Part shown: piece after piece, positions 34,739 through 43,199 of the stretch
How the letters are laid out: every line of letters begins with the position of its first letter
Numbering within the stretch: position 1 is the stretch's first letter
Assembly (NCBI RefSeq): GCF_001693735.1
Contig: NZ_LWDV01000008.1
Coordinates: 224,352 to 288,351, forward strand
Direction of reading: 5' to 3'
Source of the DNA: Orenia metallireducens
GTDB lineage: Bacteria > Bacillota > Halanaerobiia > Halobacteroidales > Halobacteroidaceae
Length of the DNA stretch: 64,000 nt
Notes under the pieces: model-generated
Seen by the model: only the letters and a program-made list of their open reading frames with translations
Database searches by the model: none
What the model was told of the DNA's origin: nothing
Program-made: the position numbers and the translations under genes

Positions 34739-35107
34739 TTGTTAAATATAGATAAGGTTGTTAGAGTGGCCAGATTATTCAGTTTTTATGCACCACTTTT
34801 GACTGAAAGGCAGCAGGAGTTCATTAGATTATATTATCACCATGATTTATCTTTAGGTGAGATAGCTGAGCAACAAGGAATCAGTCGCCAAGCGGTTTAT
34901 GATAATTTAAAGCGTTCAGAAGAGTCTTTAGAGGACTATGAAGGAAAATTACAGTTACTTAAATATTATGATAGTATTCGAGATGAACTTGATAAATTAA
35001 ATAACATAGTAGATAATATAGAACCCAGATTGGAAGAAGATGATGTAAGAGAGTTAAAAGATGTTTTGGCTAGATTGCAAGCCTACCAAGAGGGGGAATT
35101 GATGTGA
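34739..35107 (+). CDS. ylxM: YlxM/UPF0122 family DNA-binding protein
   Basis: A helix-turn-helix protein of about 122 residues with the YlxM core [20 protein letters not shown], then [20 protein letters not shown], a sigma-70 region 4-like fold. In Firmicutes it is almost always next to ffh and may modulate the SRP pathway (it stimulates SRP GTPase in Streptococcus). TTG 34739 is preferred because AAGGTGA lies five bases upstream; ATG 34724 would overlap that site. It overlaps ffh by four bases (GTGA). Confidence 0.9.
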   Translation: MLNIDKVVRVARLFSFYAPLLTERQQEFIRLYYHHDLSLGEIAEQQGISRQAVYDNLKRSEESLEDYEGKLQLLKYYDSIRDELDKLNNIVDNIEPRLEEDDVRELKDVLARLQAYQEGELM

Positions 35108-36450
35108 TTTTTGAAGGATTAGCAGATAAGCTACAAGGAGCGTTTAATAAATTAAAAGGAAAAGGTAAGTTATCAGAAAAGGATGTTAAGACAGCTTTAA
35201 GGGAAGTAAAACTAGCTTTATTAGAGGCTGATGTAAACTTTAAGGTCGTTAAAAAGTTTATTAAAAAGATTGAAGAGAGGGCTGTAGGGCATGAAGTATT
35301 AACTAGTTTGACTCCAGCTCAACAGGTAATTAAGATAGTTAATGAAGAGTTAACAGAGTTGATGGGAGGAACTCAAAGTAAGATAACTTTTGCTTCTAAT
35401 CCTCCAACAATTATTATGATGGCTGGTTTGCAAGGTGCTGGTAAGACGACCACTGTTGGTAAACTAGCTAAATTGTTAAAGTCTCAAGGAAAGAATCCTC
35501 TGCTAGTAGCTGCCGATATCTATCGACCAGCTGCAATCAAGCAGTTACAAGTATTAGGTGAGAAAGTAGAACAGCCAGTATTCACTATGGGGGATAAGCA
35601 AGACCCTGTTGATATTGCTAAAGCTGCAATTAGCCATGCTGAATCAAATAATAATGATGTAGTGATTGTTGATACCGCTGGACGTTTGCATATAGATGAA
35701 GCTTTAATGGATGAACTAAAGAATGTTAAGAAGGCTGTAAAACCCCATGAAATATTGTTGGTTGTAGATTCTATGACTGGGCAAGATGCTGTTAATGTTG
35801 CTAAAAACTTTGATGAGGCTTTAGGTATTGATGGTGTTGTTTTAACTAAATTGGATGGTGACGCCCGTGGTGGTGCTGCCTTATCTATTAGTTCAGTAAC
35901 AGGAAAGCCGATTAAATTTGGAGGTTTTGGAGAGAAATTAGAAGACTTAAGACCTTTTTATCCAGATCGTATGGCCTCTAGAATTTTGGGGATGGGTGAT
36001 GTTTTAACTCTAATTGAGAAGGCTGAAGCTCAATTTGACGAGAAGAAGGCTAGAGAATTAGAGGAGAAGTTAAGAAAACAAGAGTTTACCTTTGAGGATT
36101 TCTTAGATCAGATGAAACAGGTAAGGAATATGGGACCTCTTGATGAGATATTAGGTATGATTCCTGGTGTTGGCAAACAACTAAAAGGAATTCAAGTTGA
36201 TGAAAGAGAGTTAGATAAAATTGAAGCGATTATTAATTCTATGACAATAGAAGAACGTCGCAACCCTGAATTAATTAAAGGTAGTCGTCGCCGTAGAATT
36301 GCTAATGGAAGTGGAACAACAGTCCAAGATGTTAATCGTTTATTAAAGCAGTTCCAACAGACTAGAAAGATGATGAGACAGATGGGTGAGATGAGTAAGG
36401 GGCTAGGTTCAGGCAAGATGAAAGGTAAGTTTAAGCTACCTTTTATGTAA
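35104..36450 (+). CDS. ffh: Signal recognition particle protein Ffh
   Basis: A 448-residue SRP54 GTPase: N domain (residues 1-90), G domain with G1 [38 protein letters not shown], and a methionine-rich M domain (about residues 300-448, [17 protein letters not shown] onward) that binds 4.5S/6S RNA and signal peptides. Works with FtsY encoded just upstream. GTG start inside the ylxM stop. Length and all GTPase motifs are normal. Confidence 0.97.
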   Translation: MIFEGLADKLQGAFNKLKGKGKLSEKDVKTALREVKLALLEADVNFKVVKKFIKKIEERAVGHEVLTSLTPAQQVIKIVNEELTELMGGTQSKITFASNPPTIIMMAGLQGAGKTTTVGKLAKLLKSQGKNPLLVAADIYRPAAIKQLQVLGEKVEQPVFTMGDKQDPVDIAKAAISHAESNNNDVVIVDTAGRLHIDEALMDELKNVKKAVKPHEILLVVDSMTGQDAVNVAKNFDEALGIDGVVLTKLDGDARGGAALSISSVTGKPIKFGGFGEKLEDLRPFYPDRMASRILGMGDVLTLIEKAEAQFDEKKARELEEKLRKQEFTFEDFLDQMKQVRNMGPLDEILGMIPGVGKQLKGIQVDERELDKIEAIINSMTIEERRNPELIKGSRRRRIANGSGTTVQDVNRLLKQFQQTRKMMRQMGEMSKGLGSGKMKGKFKLPFM

Positions 36451-36532
36451 AATAATAATAAGTGTGAGTAATTTAATTAATAGTTATTCACAAATTTCAT
36501 ATAAATTATTAAATTAAAGGAGGTGAAGTATA

Positions 36533-36802
36533 ATGGCAGTTAAAATTAGATTAAAAAGAATGGGTTCTAAAAGAAATCCTTTTTATAGATTAGTTGTTGC
36601 TGATTCTCGTAAGCCTAGAGATGGAAGATTTATCGAAGAGCTTGGATACTACAACCCTACAACTGATCCAGAAACAGTTAAAGTTAATGAAGAGGCTGCA
36701 CTAAATTGGTTAAGCAATGGAGCACAACCTTCTGATACTGTAAGAAATATTTTAAGTCGTCAAGGGATCATGAAAAAGTTTGACGAAATGAAGAGAAAAT
36801 AA
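36533..36802 (+). CDS. rpsP: 30S ribosomal protein S16
   Basis: An 89-residue S16 with the family start [20 protein letters not shown] and [20 protein letters not shown] after it. Binds 16S rRNA early in 30S assembly. AAAGGAGGTGA before the ATG. First gene of the rpsP-khpA-rimM-trmD-rplS series found in Firmicutes. Confidence 0.98.
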   Translation: MAVKIRLKRMGSKRNPFYRLVVADSRKPRDGRFIEELGYYNPTTDPETVKVNEEAALNWLSNGAQPSDTVRNILSRQGIMKKFDEMKRK

Positions 36803-36837
36803 GTTTAACTTAAAGTTCAGCTTTGGAGGTGCTCTTT

Positions 36838-37068
36838 TTGAAAGAGGTATTGCGAACAATCGTTAAACATATTGTGGACAATCCTGAAGAGATTCTAATA
36901 AATCAAAAAGAAGAGGGTCAATCTATAATCTTAGAACTAAAGGTTGCCGACGATGATATGGGTAAAGTGATTGGTAAAAGTGGAAGAGTTGCCAAAGCTA
37001 TTAGAACTGTCATTGGTGCTGCAGCAACTAAAATTGATAAACAAGTTTTAGTAAAAATTATAGATTGA
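36838..37068 (+). CDS. khpA: KH-domain RNA-binding protein KhpA (YlqC)
   Basis: A 76-residue single-KH protein: LRTIVKHIVDNPEEI at the start and the GxxG RNA-binding loop in VIGKSGRVAKAIRTVIGAAA. KhpA forms a heterodimer with KhpB and affects cell elongation/division in streptococci through RNA binding. TTG 36838 is chosen since TTGGAGGTG lies six bases upstream; the in-frame TTG at 36823 is inside that site. Between rpsP and rimM, its conserved place. Confidence 0.93.
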   Translation: MKEVLRTIVKHIVDNPEEILINQKEEGQSIILELKVADDDMGKVIGKSGRVAKAIRTVIGAAATKIDKQVLVKIID

Positions 37069-37091
37069 TTTTAAAAATCGACTTATTTGAT

Positions 37092-37120
37092 AAAAGGCTA
37101 GAGTAAATCTCTAGCCTTTT
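37092..37120 (+). terminator. Terminator between khpA and rimM
   Basis: 12-bp stem AAAAGGCTAGAG / CTCTAGCCTTTT with loop TAAAT; ends the rpsP-khpA unit, at least in part. Confidence 0.8.
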
Positions 37121-37187
37121 GCTGATTTTTCTTATAAATACTTTAATCTATATCTATTAATAGGATATAATAAATGGAGGTGAGTCT

Positions 37188-37694
37188 ATGACTGAGAAAT
37201 TAATCACTATAGGAGAGATTATTCGCCATCAGGGAAATAAAGGAGAAGTTAGAGTTAAGCCTTTAACTGATTTTCCTGAGAGGTTTGAATTATTAGATAG
37301 CGTCTATTTAGTTAAGAATAGGATCAAAAAAGAGGTTTATATAGAAGATGTCTGGTATCATAAACAGTTTATTATTTTAAAGTTTGAAGGTTTTGATGGA
37401 ATTTCTGAAGCTATTGACCATAAAGGCTATTTAGTTCAGATAGCTGAAGAAGAGAAGATGGAGTTAGAAGAAGATAATTATTATGTAGATGAGATTATAG
37501 GGGTAGAGGTCTATACTGAAGCTGGAGAGTATTTAGGAATTATCCAAGAGGTTTTAGAGACTGGTGCTAATGATGTTTATATAGTTAATAATGATGGAGA
37601 AGAGTTATTATTACCTGCAATTAAAGATGTTATTTTAAATGTTGATTTAAATGCACAGAAGATGGAGGTAAAACTATTACCGGGATTGAGGTAA
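37188..37694 (+). CDS. rimM: Ribosome maturation factor RimM
   Basis: A 168-residue protein with the RimM N-terminal beta-barrel (IGEIIRHQGNKGEVRVKPLT) and a C-terminal PRC-barrel (NYYVDEIIGVEVYTEAGEYL, then LLPAIKDVI). RimM binds S19 and matures the 3' domain of 16S rRNA. ATG behind TGGAGGTGAG. Nine bases to trmD, so cotranscribed. Confidence 0.95.
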   Translation: MTEKLITIGEIIRHQGNKGEVRVKPLTDFPERFELLDSVYLVKNRIKKEVYIEDVWYHKQFIILKFEGFDGISEAIDHKGYLVQIAEEEKMELEEDNYYVDEIIGVEVYTEAGEYLGIIQEVLETGANDVYIVNNDGEELLLPAIKDVILNVDLNAQKMEVKLLPGLR

Positions 37695-37703
37695 GGTGAT
37701 TAG

Positions 37704-38444
37704 ATGAAGTTTGAGATTTTGACATTATTTCCTGAAATGTTCGAAGGTGTTTTAGGGAGTAGTATTTTAAATAAAGCACAAGAGAGAGATTTGATTAATG
37801 TAGATACTATCAATATTCGCGATTATGCCACTGATAAACATAAGCAAGCTGATGACTACCCTTATGGTGGTGGAGCAGGAATGGTGATGAAACCAGAACC
37901 TATCTTTAGAGCTATTGAAGATTTGAGTATAGGTGAAAATGTTCCTGTTATCTTCTTAACACCTCAAGGCAAGACCTTTAATCAGAAGATGGCAAAGGAC
38001 TTTGCTAAGAAGGAAAGGTTGGTCTTGTTATGCGGTCATTATGAAGGGGTTGACCAGAGGGTGAGAGATGAGCTAGTTACCCATGAGGTATCTATAGGTG
38101 ATTTTGTTCTAACAGGTGGAGAGTTGCCTGCTATGATTTTGGTCGATGCTATCTCTAGAATGGTATCGGGGGTACTAGGAAGTGATGAGTCTTATATCGA
38201 AGATTCTTTCTATCACGGGATATTGGATTATCCTCAATATACTCGACCACAGGAGTTTAGGGGTTTAGAAGTACCCAGTATATTGTTAAGTGGTAACCAT
38301 GCTAAGATTGCTCGTTGGAGAAGAAAAGAGGCTTTAAAGAAGACTTTAGTAAGAAGAGCAGACCTATTAGAAGAGGTTAAGTTATCTTTAGAAGACCAAG
38401 AAATATTAACAGAAATAAAAGAAGAATTGAAGAAGGAGGGGTAA
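37704..38444 (+). CDS. trmD: tRNA (guanine-37-N1)-methyltransferase
   Basis: A 246-residue SPOUT methyltransferase: FEILTLFPEMFEGVLGSSIL start, DDYPYGGGAGMVMKPEP, the trefoil-knot SAM site LLCGHYEGVDQRV and IGDFVLTGGELPAM. It makes m1G37 in tRNAs reading CNN codons and prevents frameshifting. ATG behind AAGGTGAT. One base separates it from the following methyltransferase gene. Confidence 0.97.
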   Translation: MKFEILTLFPEMFEGVLGSSILNKAQERDLINVDTINIRDYATDKHKQADDYPYGGGAGMVMKPEPIFRAIEDLSIGENVPVIFLTPQGKTFNQKMAKDFAKKERLVLLCGHYEGVDQRVRDELVTHEVSIGDFVLTGGELPAMILVDAISRMVSGVLGSDESYIEDSFYHGILDYPQYTRPQEFRGLEVPSILLSGNHAKIARWRRKEALKKTLVRRADLLEEVKLSLEDQEILTEIKEELKKEG

Positions 38445-38445
38445 G

Positions 38446-39021
38446 ATGGGAGAGCCTAGATTTTATCTAGCACTATTACATAACCCCGTTTATAATAAGC
38501 GGATGGAAGTTATTACTACAACTGTTACCAACTTTGACTTACATGATATTGCCCGTTCTAGTAAAACCTATGATGTAAATAAATACTATATTGTTAACCA
38601 TTTAGAATCACAACAGAGCTTAGTAGCTAGAATGAAGGAGTATTGGTCAGGTGATTTTGGGGCAGAATATAATCCAGATAGGAAAGAGGCCTTTAGTATA
38701 CTTGATATTAAGGCGGAATTAGCAGATGTTGTAGCTGATATCAAGGATATAGAAGGAGAAGAACCTATCTTGGTAACTACTGATGCTAGAACTTATCCTA
38801 ATACGATAACTTATAAAGCTTTAAGAGAGAAGATACATAGTGGTGATAAACCTTATTTAGTCTTATTAGGGACGGGATGGGGTTTGACCAAAGAGGTCAT
38901 GAACTCCACAGAATACATCTTAGAGCCGATTTATGGTAGAGGGGACTATAACCACTTATCCGTAAGAAGTGCTGCAGCCATTATCTTGGACAGACTATTA
39001 GGTGAAAGCTGGTGGGGATGA
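38446..39021 (+). CDS. SPOUT-superfamily RNA methyltransferase (COG4752-like)
   Basis: A 191-residue protein starting GEPRFYLALLHNPVYNKRME. The C-terminal third has the knot-like sequence LVLLGTGWGLTKEVM and ILEPIYGRGDYNHLSVRSAA, typical of a small SPOUT methyltransferase family usually found downstream of trmD in Clostridia. The SAM site is inferred from that pattern; the RNA target is unknown. AAGGAGGGG lies in the end of trmD, so it is translationally coupled. Confidence 0.82.
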   Translation: MGEPRFYLALLHNPVYNKRMEVITTTVTNFDLHDIARSSKTYDVNKYYIVNHLESQQSLVARMKEYWSGDFGAEYNPDRKEAFSILDIKAELADVVADIKDIEGEEPILVTTDARTYPNTITYKALREKIHSGDKPYLVLLGTGWGLTKEVMNSTEYILEPIYGRGDYNHLSVRSAAAIILDRLLGESWWG

Positions 39022-39082
39022 ATCTAAGCTTAAGCTAATACTCAATCTTAAACTTAGCTTTATTATAATTTAATAAATTTTC

Positions 39083-39111
39083 TTGTAATCTAGAAATTCT
39101 TATGTTATAAT
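39083..39111 (+). promoter_or_regulatory. Sigma-A-type promoter for rplS
   Basis: TTGTAA (39083-39088), 17-base spacer, TATAAT (39106-39111) with TG extended -10, about 72 bases before the rplS start. Confidence 0.75.
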
Positions 39112-39116
39112 ATCCT

Positions 39117-39172
39117 AGTGTGAAGACAGACGGTCCTCTGGCCCAAGGGGTTTAAGAACGTTTTGAGAGAGG
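39117..39172 (+). promoter_or_regulatory. Candidate structured leader of rplS (L19)
   Basis: Short 5' UTR containing GACAGACGGTCCTCTGGCCC and AAGGGGTTTAAGAACGTTTT; CCTC can pair with GGGG in a hairpin. Its position fits an L19 autoregulatory leader known in low-GC Gram-positives, but I could not test the covariance model. Confidence 0.35.
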
Positions 39173-39183
39173 AGGCAAGACAA

Positions 39184-39528
39184 ATGAACATAATTGATAC
39201 TATTGAAAGCCAACAATTAAAGAATGATATCCCTGAATTTAACTCTGGTGATACTGTTAAGGTACACGTGAAGGTTCAGGAAGGCGGGAAAGAGAGAATC
39301 CAAATTTTCCAAGGAATCGTTATTAAAAAGCAAGGTGGAGGAATCAGAGAGACTTTCACTGTAAGAAAGATTTCTTTTGGAGTTGGAGTTGAACGTGTTT
39401 TCCCAGTACATTCTCCAAAAATTGCTAAGATTGAAGTTGTAAGACGTGGAGATGTAAATAGAGCTAAATTATATTACCTAAGAGAACGTAGAGGTAAGGC
39501 TGCTCAAGTAAAAGAAAAGAGATTCTAA
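39184..39528 (+). CDS. rplS: 50S ribosomal protein L19
   Basis: A 114-residue L19 with [37 protein letters not shown] and the C-terminal [13 protein letters not shown]. Lies at the 30S-50S interface. Start ATG 39184 follows AGAGGAGG; an upstream in-frame start at 39163 would overlap the leader. Own promoter upstream, terminator downstream. Confidence 0.97.
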   Translation: MNIIDTIESQQLKNDIPEFNSGDTVKVHVKVQEGGKERIQIFQGIVIKKQGGGIRETFTVRKISFGVGVERVFPVHSPKIAKIEVVRRGDVNRAKLYYLRERRGKAAQVKEKRF

Positions 39529-39542
39529 TTAACTTAGATTAC

Positions 39543-39578
39543 AAGAGGGACTGGCTATTTAAGCTTGTCCTTTTTTTC
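39543..39578 (+). terminator. Terminator after rplS
   Basis: Stem AAGAGGGAC / GTCCTTTTT (with wobble pairs) and seven T residues, 14 bases after the stop. Confidence 0.65.
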
Positions 39579-39608
39579 TATCCTATATAATTAATCTAGG
39601 ATTAATTA

Positions 39609-40058
39609 TATAGATTTGTGAATCTAGAATTTAATTTAAATATAAGACTATATGGGTATATTGCGATACTTATACTTTTTAAAAAAGTAGGCAAAATCTT
39701 AGGTTGCACCTAAGGGTACCTTACTTTTGGCATTGCCCCAAAAGTAAGCAAACCTACAGGTTCATATTTAGAACCCTTCGTGATAAATCCAGTCTAGAAA
39801 AGAATTAACCGACGAGTCTAACCTACGGGTTTAAAAAGCAAACCCTTCGTGGTAGAGCCCACTCACTCCGCAATTAACATCTATTGAGTTAAGAAATATA
39901 GAAGTTCTACTTCAAAGATTCCATTATTATTATTTTTGAGAGTACTTGCTTCGTTCAAACAATAATTTTTTCGCCTTTAAAGAGCTGAACACTCTAGGCT
40001 GATTTAAAAAGTATTGCATTATCTCTATAAAGTTTAATTTTAAATTCACACATCTATA
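39609..40058. repeat. MITE-like element, copy 2
   Basis: A 450-bp non-coding element between rplS and lepB. Ends TATAGATTTGTGAAT and ATTCACACATCTATA are inverted repeats matching at 14 of 15 positions. Inner motifs: TATATTGCGATACT near 39658 and AGTATTGCATTATCTC near 40010. Internal blocks shared with 808-1236 include CACCTAAGGG-like, GACGAGTCTA, TAGAGCCCACTCACT and TTGCTTCGTTCAAACA. An extra inner inverted block (TTACTTTTGGCATTGCCCCAA then AAGTAAG) occurs near 39720-39748. No open reading frame of note. Confidence 0.7.
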
Positions 40059-40132
40059 AGTAATAAGTACAAGTTAAACACAAACTTAATTTTAAATATT
40101 AGTTATTTTATAATAAGGGGAGTGGAGTTGAA

Positions 40133-40639
40133 TTGTTTAAAGAGTACTTACAATCAATAATAGTTGCTCTTCTAATTTCATTTTTTATCATTACTTTTGT
40201 GGTACAGGCCTTTTATATTCCATCGGGTTCGATGTTACCAACTTTAAAGCCTGGTGATAGAATCTTTGCTAATAAATTTATCTATAGATTTCGTGAACCT
40301 AAAAGGCAAGAGATAATTGTCTTTAAATGGCCAGTCAATCCAAAGCGTAGATTTATCAAAAGGTTAATTGGTTTACCAGGTGATGAAGTAAAGATAGTTG
40401 AAGGGCAGGTATATATTAATGATAAACCTTTAGAAGAGGATTATACACTAGAGAGAAGTTATACCGATTTTCCTGAGGTTAAAGTGCCAAAAGGGCATTA
40501 TTTTATGTTAGGTGATAATCGTAATAATAGTGAAGATAGTAGATTCTGGGGATTTGTTCCTCGTAAGAATATACTAGGAAAAGCATTTGTTATTTTTTGG
40601 CCTTTAGATAGAATGGGGCTAATTAGGGAGGGGAATTAA
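40133..40639 (+). CDS. lepB: Signal peptidase I
   Basis: A 168-residue membrane-anchored protease: one N-terminal helix (IIVALLISFFIITFVVQAF), catalytic serine S33 in PSGSMLPTL, catalytic lysine K76 in RRFIKRLIGLPGDEV and the C-terminal box GDNRNNSEDSRFWGFV. It cleaves Sec and Tat signal peptides outside the inner membrane. TTG start behind GGGGAGTGGAG. The stop overlaps the next start by one base. Lies after rplS, as in many Clostridia. Confidence 0.96.
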   Translation: MFKEYLQSIIVALLISFFIITFVVQAFYIPSGSMLPTLKPGDRIFANKFIYRFREPKRQEIIVFKWPVNPKRRFIKRLIGLPGDEVKIVEGQVYINDKPLEEDYTLERSYTDFPEVKVPKGHYFMLGDNRNNSEDSRFWGFVPRKNILGKAFVIFWPLDRMGLIREGN

Positions 40640-41484
40640 TGTCAATACAATGGTATCCAGGACATATGGTAAGAGCTAAGAGGCAAGTTGAAGATAGATT
40701 AAAGTTAATAGATGTAGTAATTGAGCTATTAGATGCTAGAATTCCATTCAGTAGTAGAAATCCTGATATAGATGAGATTTTAAAAGACCAAAAACGGGTG
40801 ATAGTCCTTAATAAAATTGATTTAGCCGATCCAGAGAAGACTAAAAGTTGGAAGAGGTACTTCTCTAATATTGCTCCTACAGTAGCAGTAAACTCTTTAA
40901 CAGGACAAGGAGTAACTCAAATTTTGAGGTTAGCTAGGGATTTAATGAATGAAGAGTTTGCAGTTTTGAAAGAGAAGGGCAGAAATGAGCGGAATATCAG
41001 AATGATGATTGTAGGAATTCCTAATGTAGGTAAGTCCCAATTGATTAATCAATTAAGTAATAAAAGTAGTGCTAAAACTGGTAATAGACCTGGAGTTACT
41101 AGAGGTCAACAGTGGGTTAAGTTAAAGAAAGGTTTTGAATTGTTAGATACACCTGGTATCTTATGGCCTAAATTTGAAGATGAGCAGGTTGGTTTTAGAT
41201 TGGCTCTTGCTGGAGCTATTAAGGAAACTATCTTTGATAGTGAATTGCTTGCTTATAAATTGGTTGAATTACTAAGTGAAGTTGCTCCAGAGAAGTTAGA
41301 GGAGAGGTTTAAACTTGATCATCTAAATCCTGATACCTATGAATTGGTAGCTGATATTGGTAGAAAGCGTGGATGCTTACAATCAGGTGGAAGAATTGAT
41401 CGTGACCGAACCTCAGACATAATCATCAAAGAGTTTAGAGATGGTAAATTTGGTAATCTGACTTTAGAGTTACCACCAGAGTAA
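40639..41484 (+). CDS. rbgA: Ribosome biogenesis GTPase RbgA (YlqF)
   Basis: A 281-residue circularly permuted GTPase: G4 motif LNKIDLAD comes before G1 GIPNVGKSQLINQL and G3 DTPG, the RbgA/YlqF order. N-terminal IQWYPGHMVRAKRQ is diagnostic. It acts late in 50S assembly (incorporation of L16 and others). Coupled to lepB, and followed by a spacer repeat and rnhB. Confidence 0.96.
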   Translation: MSIQWYPGHMVRAKRQVEDRLKLIDVVIELLDARIPFSSRNPDIDEILKDQKRVIVLNKIDLADPEKTKSWKRYFSNIAPTVAVNSLTGQGVTQILRLARDLMNEEFAVLKEKGRNERNIRMMIVGIPNVGKSQLINQLSNKSSAKTGNRPGVTRGQQWVKLKKGFELLDTPGILWPKFEDEQVGFRLALAGAIKETIFDSELLAYKLVELLSEVAPEKLEERFKLDHLNPDTYELVADIGRKRGCLQSGGRIDRDRTSDIIIKEFRDGKFGNLTLELPPE

Positions 41485-41487
41485 TTA

Positions 41488-41576
41488 GATTAGTGGCGAA
41501 GTAACAAGTTATGGGTGATGAGTAAAAGCTTTTATGATAGTTTATTAGTAGTTACTTGTTACTCGTTACTGAACTA
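41488..41576. repeat. GTAAC/GTGAC hairpin spacer repeat
   Basis: GAAGTAACAAGTTATGGGTG ATGAGTAA on the left pairs imperfectly with TTACTTGTTACTCGTTACTG on the right (41554-41575). Confidence 0.65.
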
Positions 41577-41594
41577 TAAAGGAGGTAGATAATT

Positions 41595-42377
41595 ATGGAT
41601 TTATCGAACTTAAGTATTAAAGAGATTAAAACTAAGGTAGATAACATGGAAGAGGTTACTGATGAATTGATTGAGAGTTTAGCATTAGATTCAAGAAAGG
41701 GTGTACAGCGGTTAGCTCAACAGATTCTACGCCAACAAAAACAAGAAGAAGAGCTAAGAAAGAAATATGAGAAGATGAGTATTCATGAAAGACGGGTAAA
41801 AGAGAAGGGCTATCAAATAATTGGAGGTATTGATGAGGCAGGAAGGGGACCTTTAGCAGGACCTGTGGTAGCGGCTGTAGTTATCCTGCCAGAAGATCAA
41901 TCTATTTTAGGCTTAGATGACTCTAAGAAACTATCTGAGAAGAAGAGAGAAGAGCTCTTTGAGATAATCCAGCAGAAGGCAATAGATATAGGTGTGGGAA
42001 TTGTTGATAATAAGAGAATTGATAAGATTAATATCTTACAGGCTACATATCAGGCAATGAGAGAAGCCATAAATAGCCTAGAGAATAGACCAGATTATTT
42101 ATTGGTCGATGCTGAAACAATTCCAGATATCGATATTCCTCAAGCAGGAATTATTGAAGGTGATGCTCATAGTGTCTCTATTGCAGCAGCTTCAATTGTA
42201 GCTAAGGTAACTAGAGATAGGCTTTTAGTTGAATATGATAAAGAGTATCCCCAGTATAAATTTGCTTCAAATAAGGGTTATGGTACAGGAGAACATATTC
42301 AGGCTTTAAAGAGATATGGTATAACCCCTATACACCGTACTTCCTTTGGGATAGTCAGAGAATCCATGAATGGGTGA
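41595..42377 (+). CDS. rnhB: Ribonuclease HII
   Basis: A 260-residue RNase HII. A helical N-terminal extension (residues 1-70) precedes the catalytic core: GGIDEAGRGPLAGPVVAAVV with the DE metal ligands, LDDSKKLSEKKRE, a further Asp in LLVDAE, and SIAAASIVAKVTRDRL. It removes RNA from RNA-DNA hybrids and misincorporated ribonucleotides. AAAGGAGG before the ATG. The end overlaps the next small gene by eight bases or less. Confidence 0.96.
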   Translation: MDLSNLSIKEIKTKVDNMEEVTDELIESLALDSRKGVQRLAQQILRQQKQEEELRKKYEKMSIHERRVKEKGYQIIGGIDEAGRGPLAGPVVAAVVILPEDQSILGLDDSKKLSEKKREELFEIIQQKAIDIGVGIVDNKRIDKINILQATYQAMREAINSLENRPDYLLVDAETIPDIDIPQAGIIEGDAHSVSIAAASIVAKVTRDRLLVEYDKEYPQYKFASNKGYGTGEHIQALKRYGITPIHRTSFGIVRESMNG

Positions 42378-42381
42378 TAGG

Positions 42382-42609
42382 ATGTTAAAGACAGGAGATA
42401 TAATAGAAGGTACGGTATTGGAGGTTAAAGTAGAAAGTGTGGTAATTAAATTTGATAGAAGGACAATTGAAGCAAAGTGTAAGGCAGAGCTACAAGAAGG
42501 GGAGAAGATTAAAGTTAAGATAAAGGGTTGGTATAATGGTAAGTTATTGCTTAAGGTTTTAAATAAGAATGATGGATTTTCATCAAACTCTATAGATGTA
42601 AGAGTTTGA
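42382..42609 (+). CDS. Small beta-barrel protein (YlqG N-terminus-like), unknown function
   Basis: A 75-residue protein: MLKTGDIIEGTVLEVKVESVV, then LQEGEKIKVKIKGWYNGKLL. The alternating beta pattern resembles an OB/S1-like barrel or the N-terminal segment of YlqG-type proteins, which also follow rnhB in Bacillus. An upstream in-frame ATG (42370) lies inside rnhB; 42382 fits the GGGTGAT site better, although spacing is short. No catalytic motif is seen. Confidence 0.6.
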   Translation: MLKTGDIIEGTVLEVKVESVVIKFDRRTIEAKCKAELQEGEKIKVKIKGWYNGKLLLKVLNKNDGFSSNSIDVRV

Positions 42610-42626
42610 TGGTGATAAGAGAATTT

Positions 42627-42926
42627 TTAGAGTGAGACCAATTGATTTAAATAATCATATAAGTTATCTCTCTTCTCTTCATCTTCAAATAGGAATAATT
42701 CTGTCTTTCCATAGCCTTCACTACCAAGTACTATACTGACTGTAAGATCTAATCCCCATAATTCTTGGTCAAATTCTTCTGTTAAATCTTCAGGATCAAT
42801 CTTTTCAATTTTGATGGTAGAGTCTTTTCTTGTCATCATTACTAGCATTTCTGTAAAATTTAATAAAACATTACTATATTCTAAGTTTTTCTTAATATAA
42901 TTTTGGATAGCTTTATCATCCTCCAT
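42627..42926 (-). CDS. Small acidic protein, unknown function
   Basis: A 99-residue acidic protein read from the minus strand, between plus-strand genes. It starts MEDDKAIQNYIKKNLEYSNV and contains ELWGLDLTVSIVLGSEGYGKTELFLF. The sequence SEGYGKT is not a real P-loop (spacing is wrong). No membrane segment. GAGGAAGTGA precedes the ATG; a GTG nine bases earlier is an alternative start. I do not recognise the family. Confidence 0.6.
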   Translation of the reverse strand: MEDDKAIQNYIKKNLEYSNVLLNFTEMLVMMTRKDSTIKIEKIDPEDLTEEFDQELWGLDLTVSIVLGSEGYGKTELFLFEDEEKRDNLYDYLNQLVSL

Positions 42927-43036
42927 ATTTCTCACTTCCTCACTTTTTTTATTTGATATATAATTAATTTATTTAACATAATTATAACATAAACTCTATT
43001 CATAAATGAAGTATTATTTGGAAGAGATTAATTGTT

Positions 43037-43075
43037 AAAAACCTCCTTTTGATTAAAAAGCAAAAGGAGGTTTTT
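43037..43075. terminator. Bidirectional hairpin upstream of the minus-strand gene
   Basis: Perfect 15-bp stem AAAAACCTCCTTTTG / CAAAAGGAGGTTTTT with nine-base loop and T/A runs at both sides. It would stop plus-strand transcripts that pass rnhB and run antisense across 42627-42926. Confidence 0.75.
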
Positions 43076-43199
43076 GATAATTCCTACTATAATTTGTTAA
43101 TAAAAATGATTTACTATAAAAGAAGGTGTATTTTGGTTTGATATAGAATTAAATAGAAAGAAATAGAAAATAATTTATTAGATAAAGGAGCTTTTAGAT

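Noticed and set aside
42640..42760. P-loop in the small acidic protein (SEGYGKT)
   Set aside because: Spacing does not fit GxxxxGK[ST] and no Walker B or fold support exists in a 99-residue chain.
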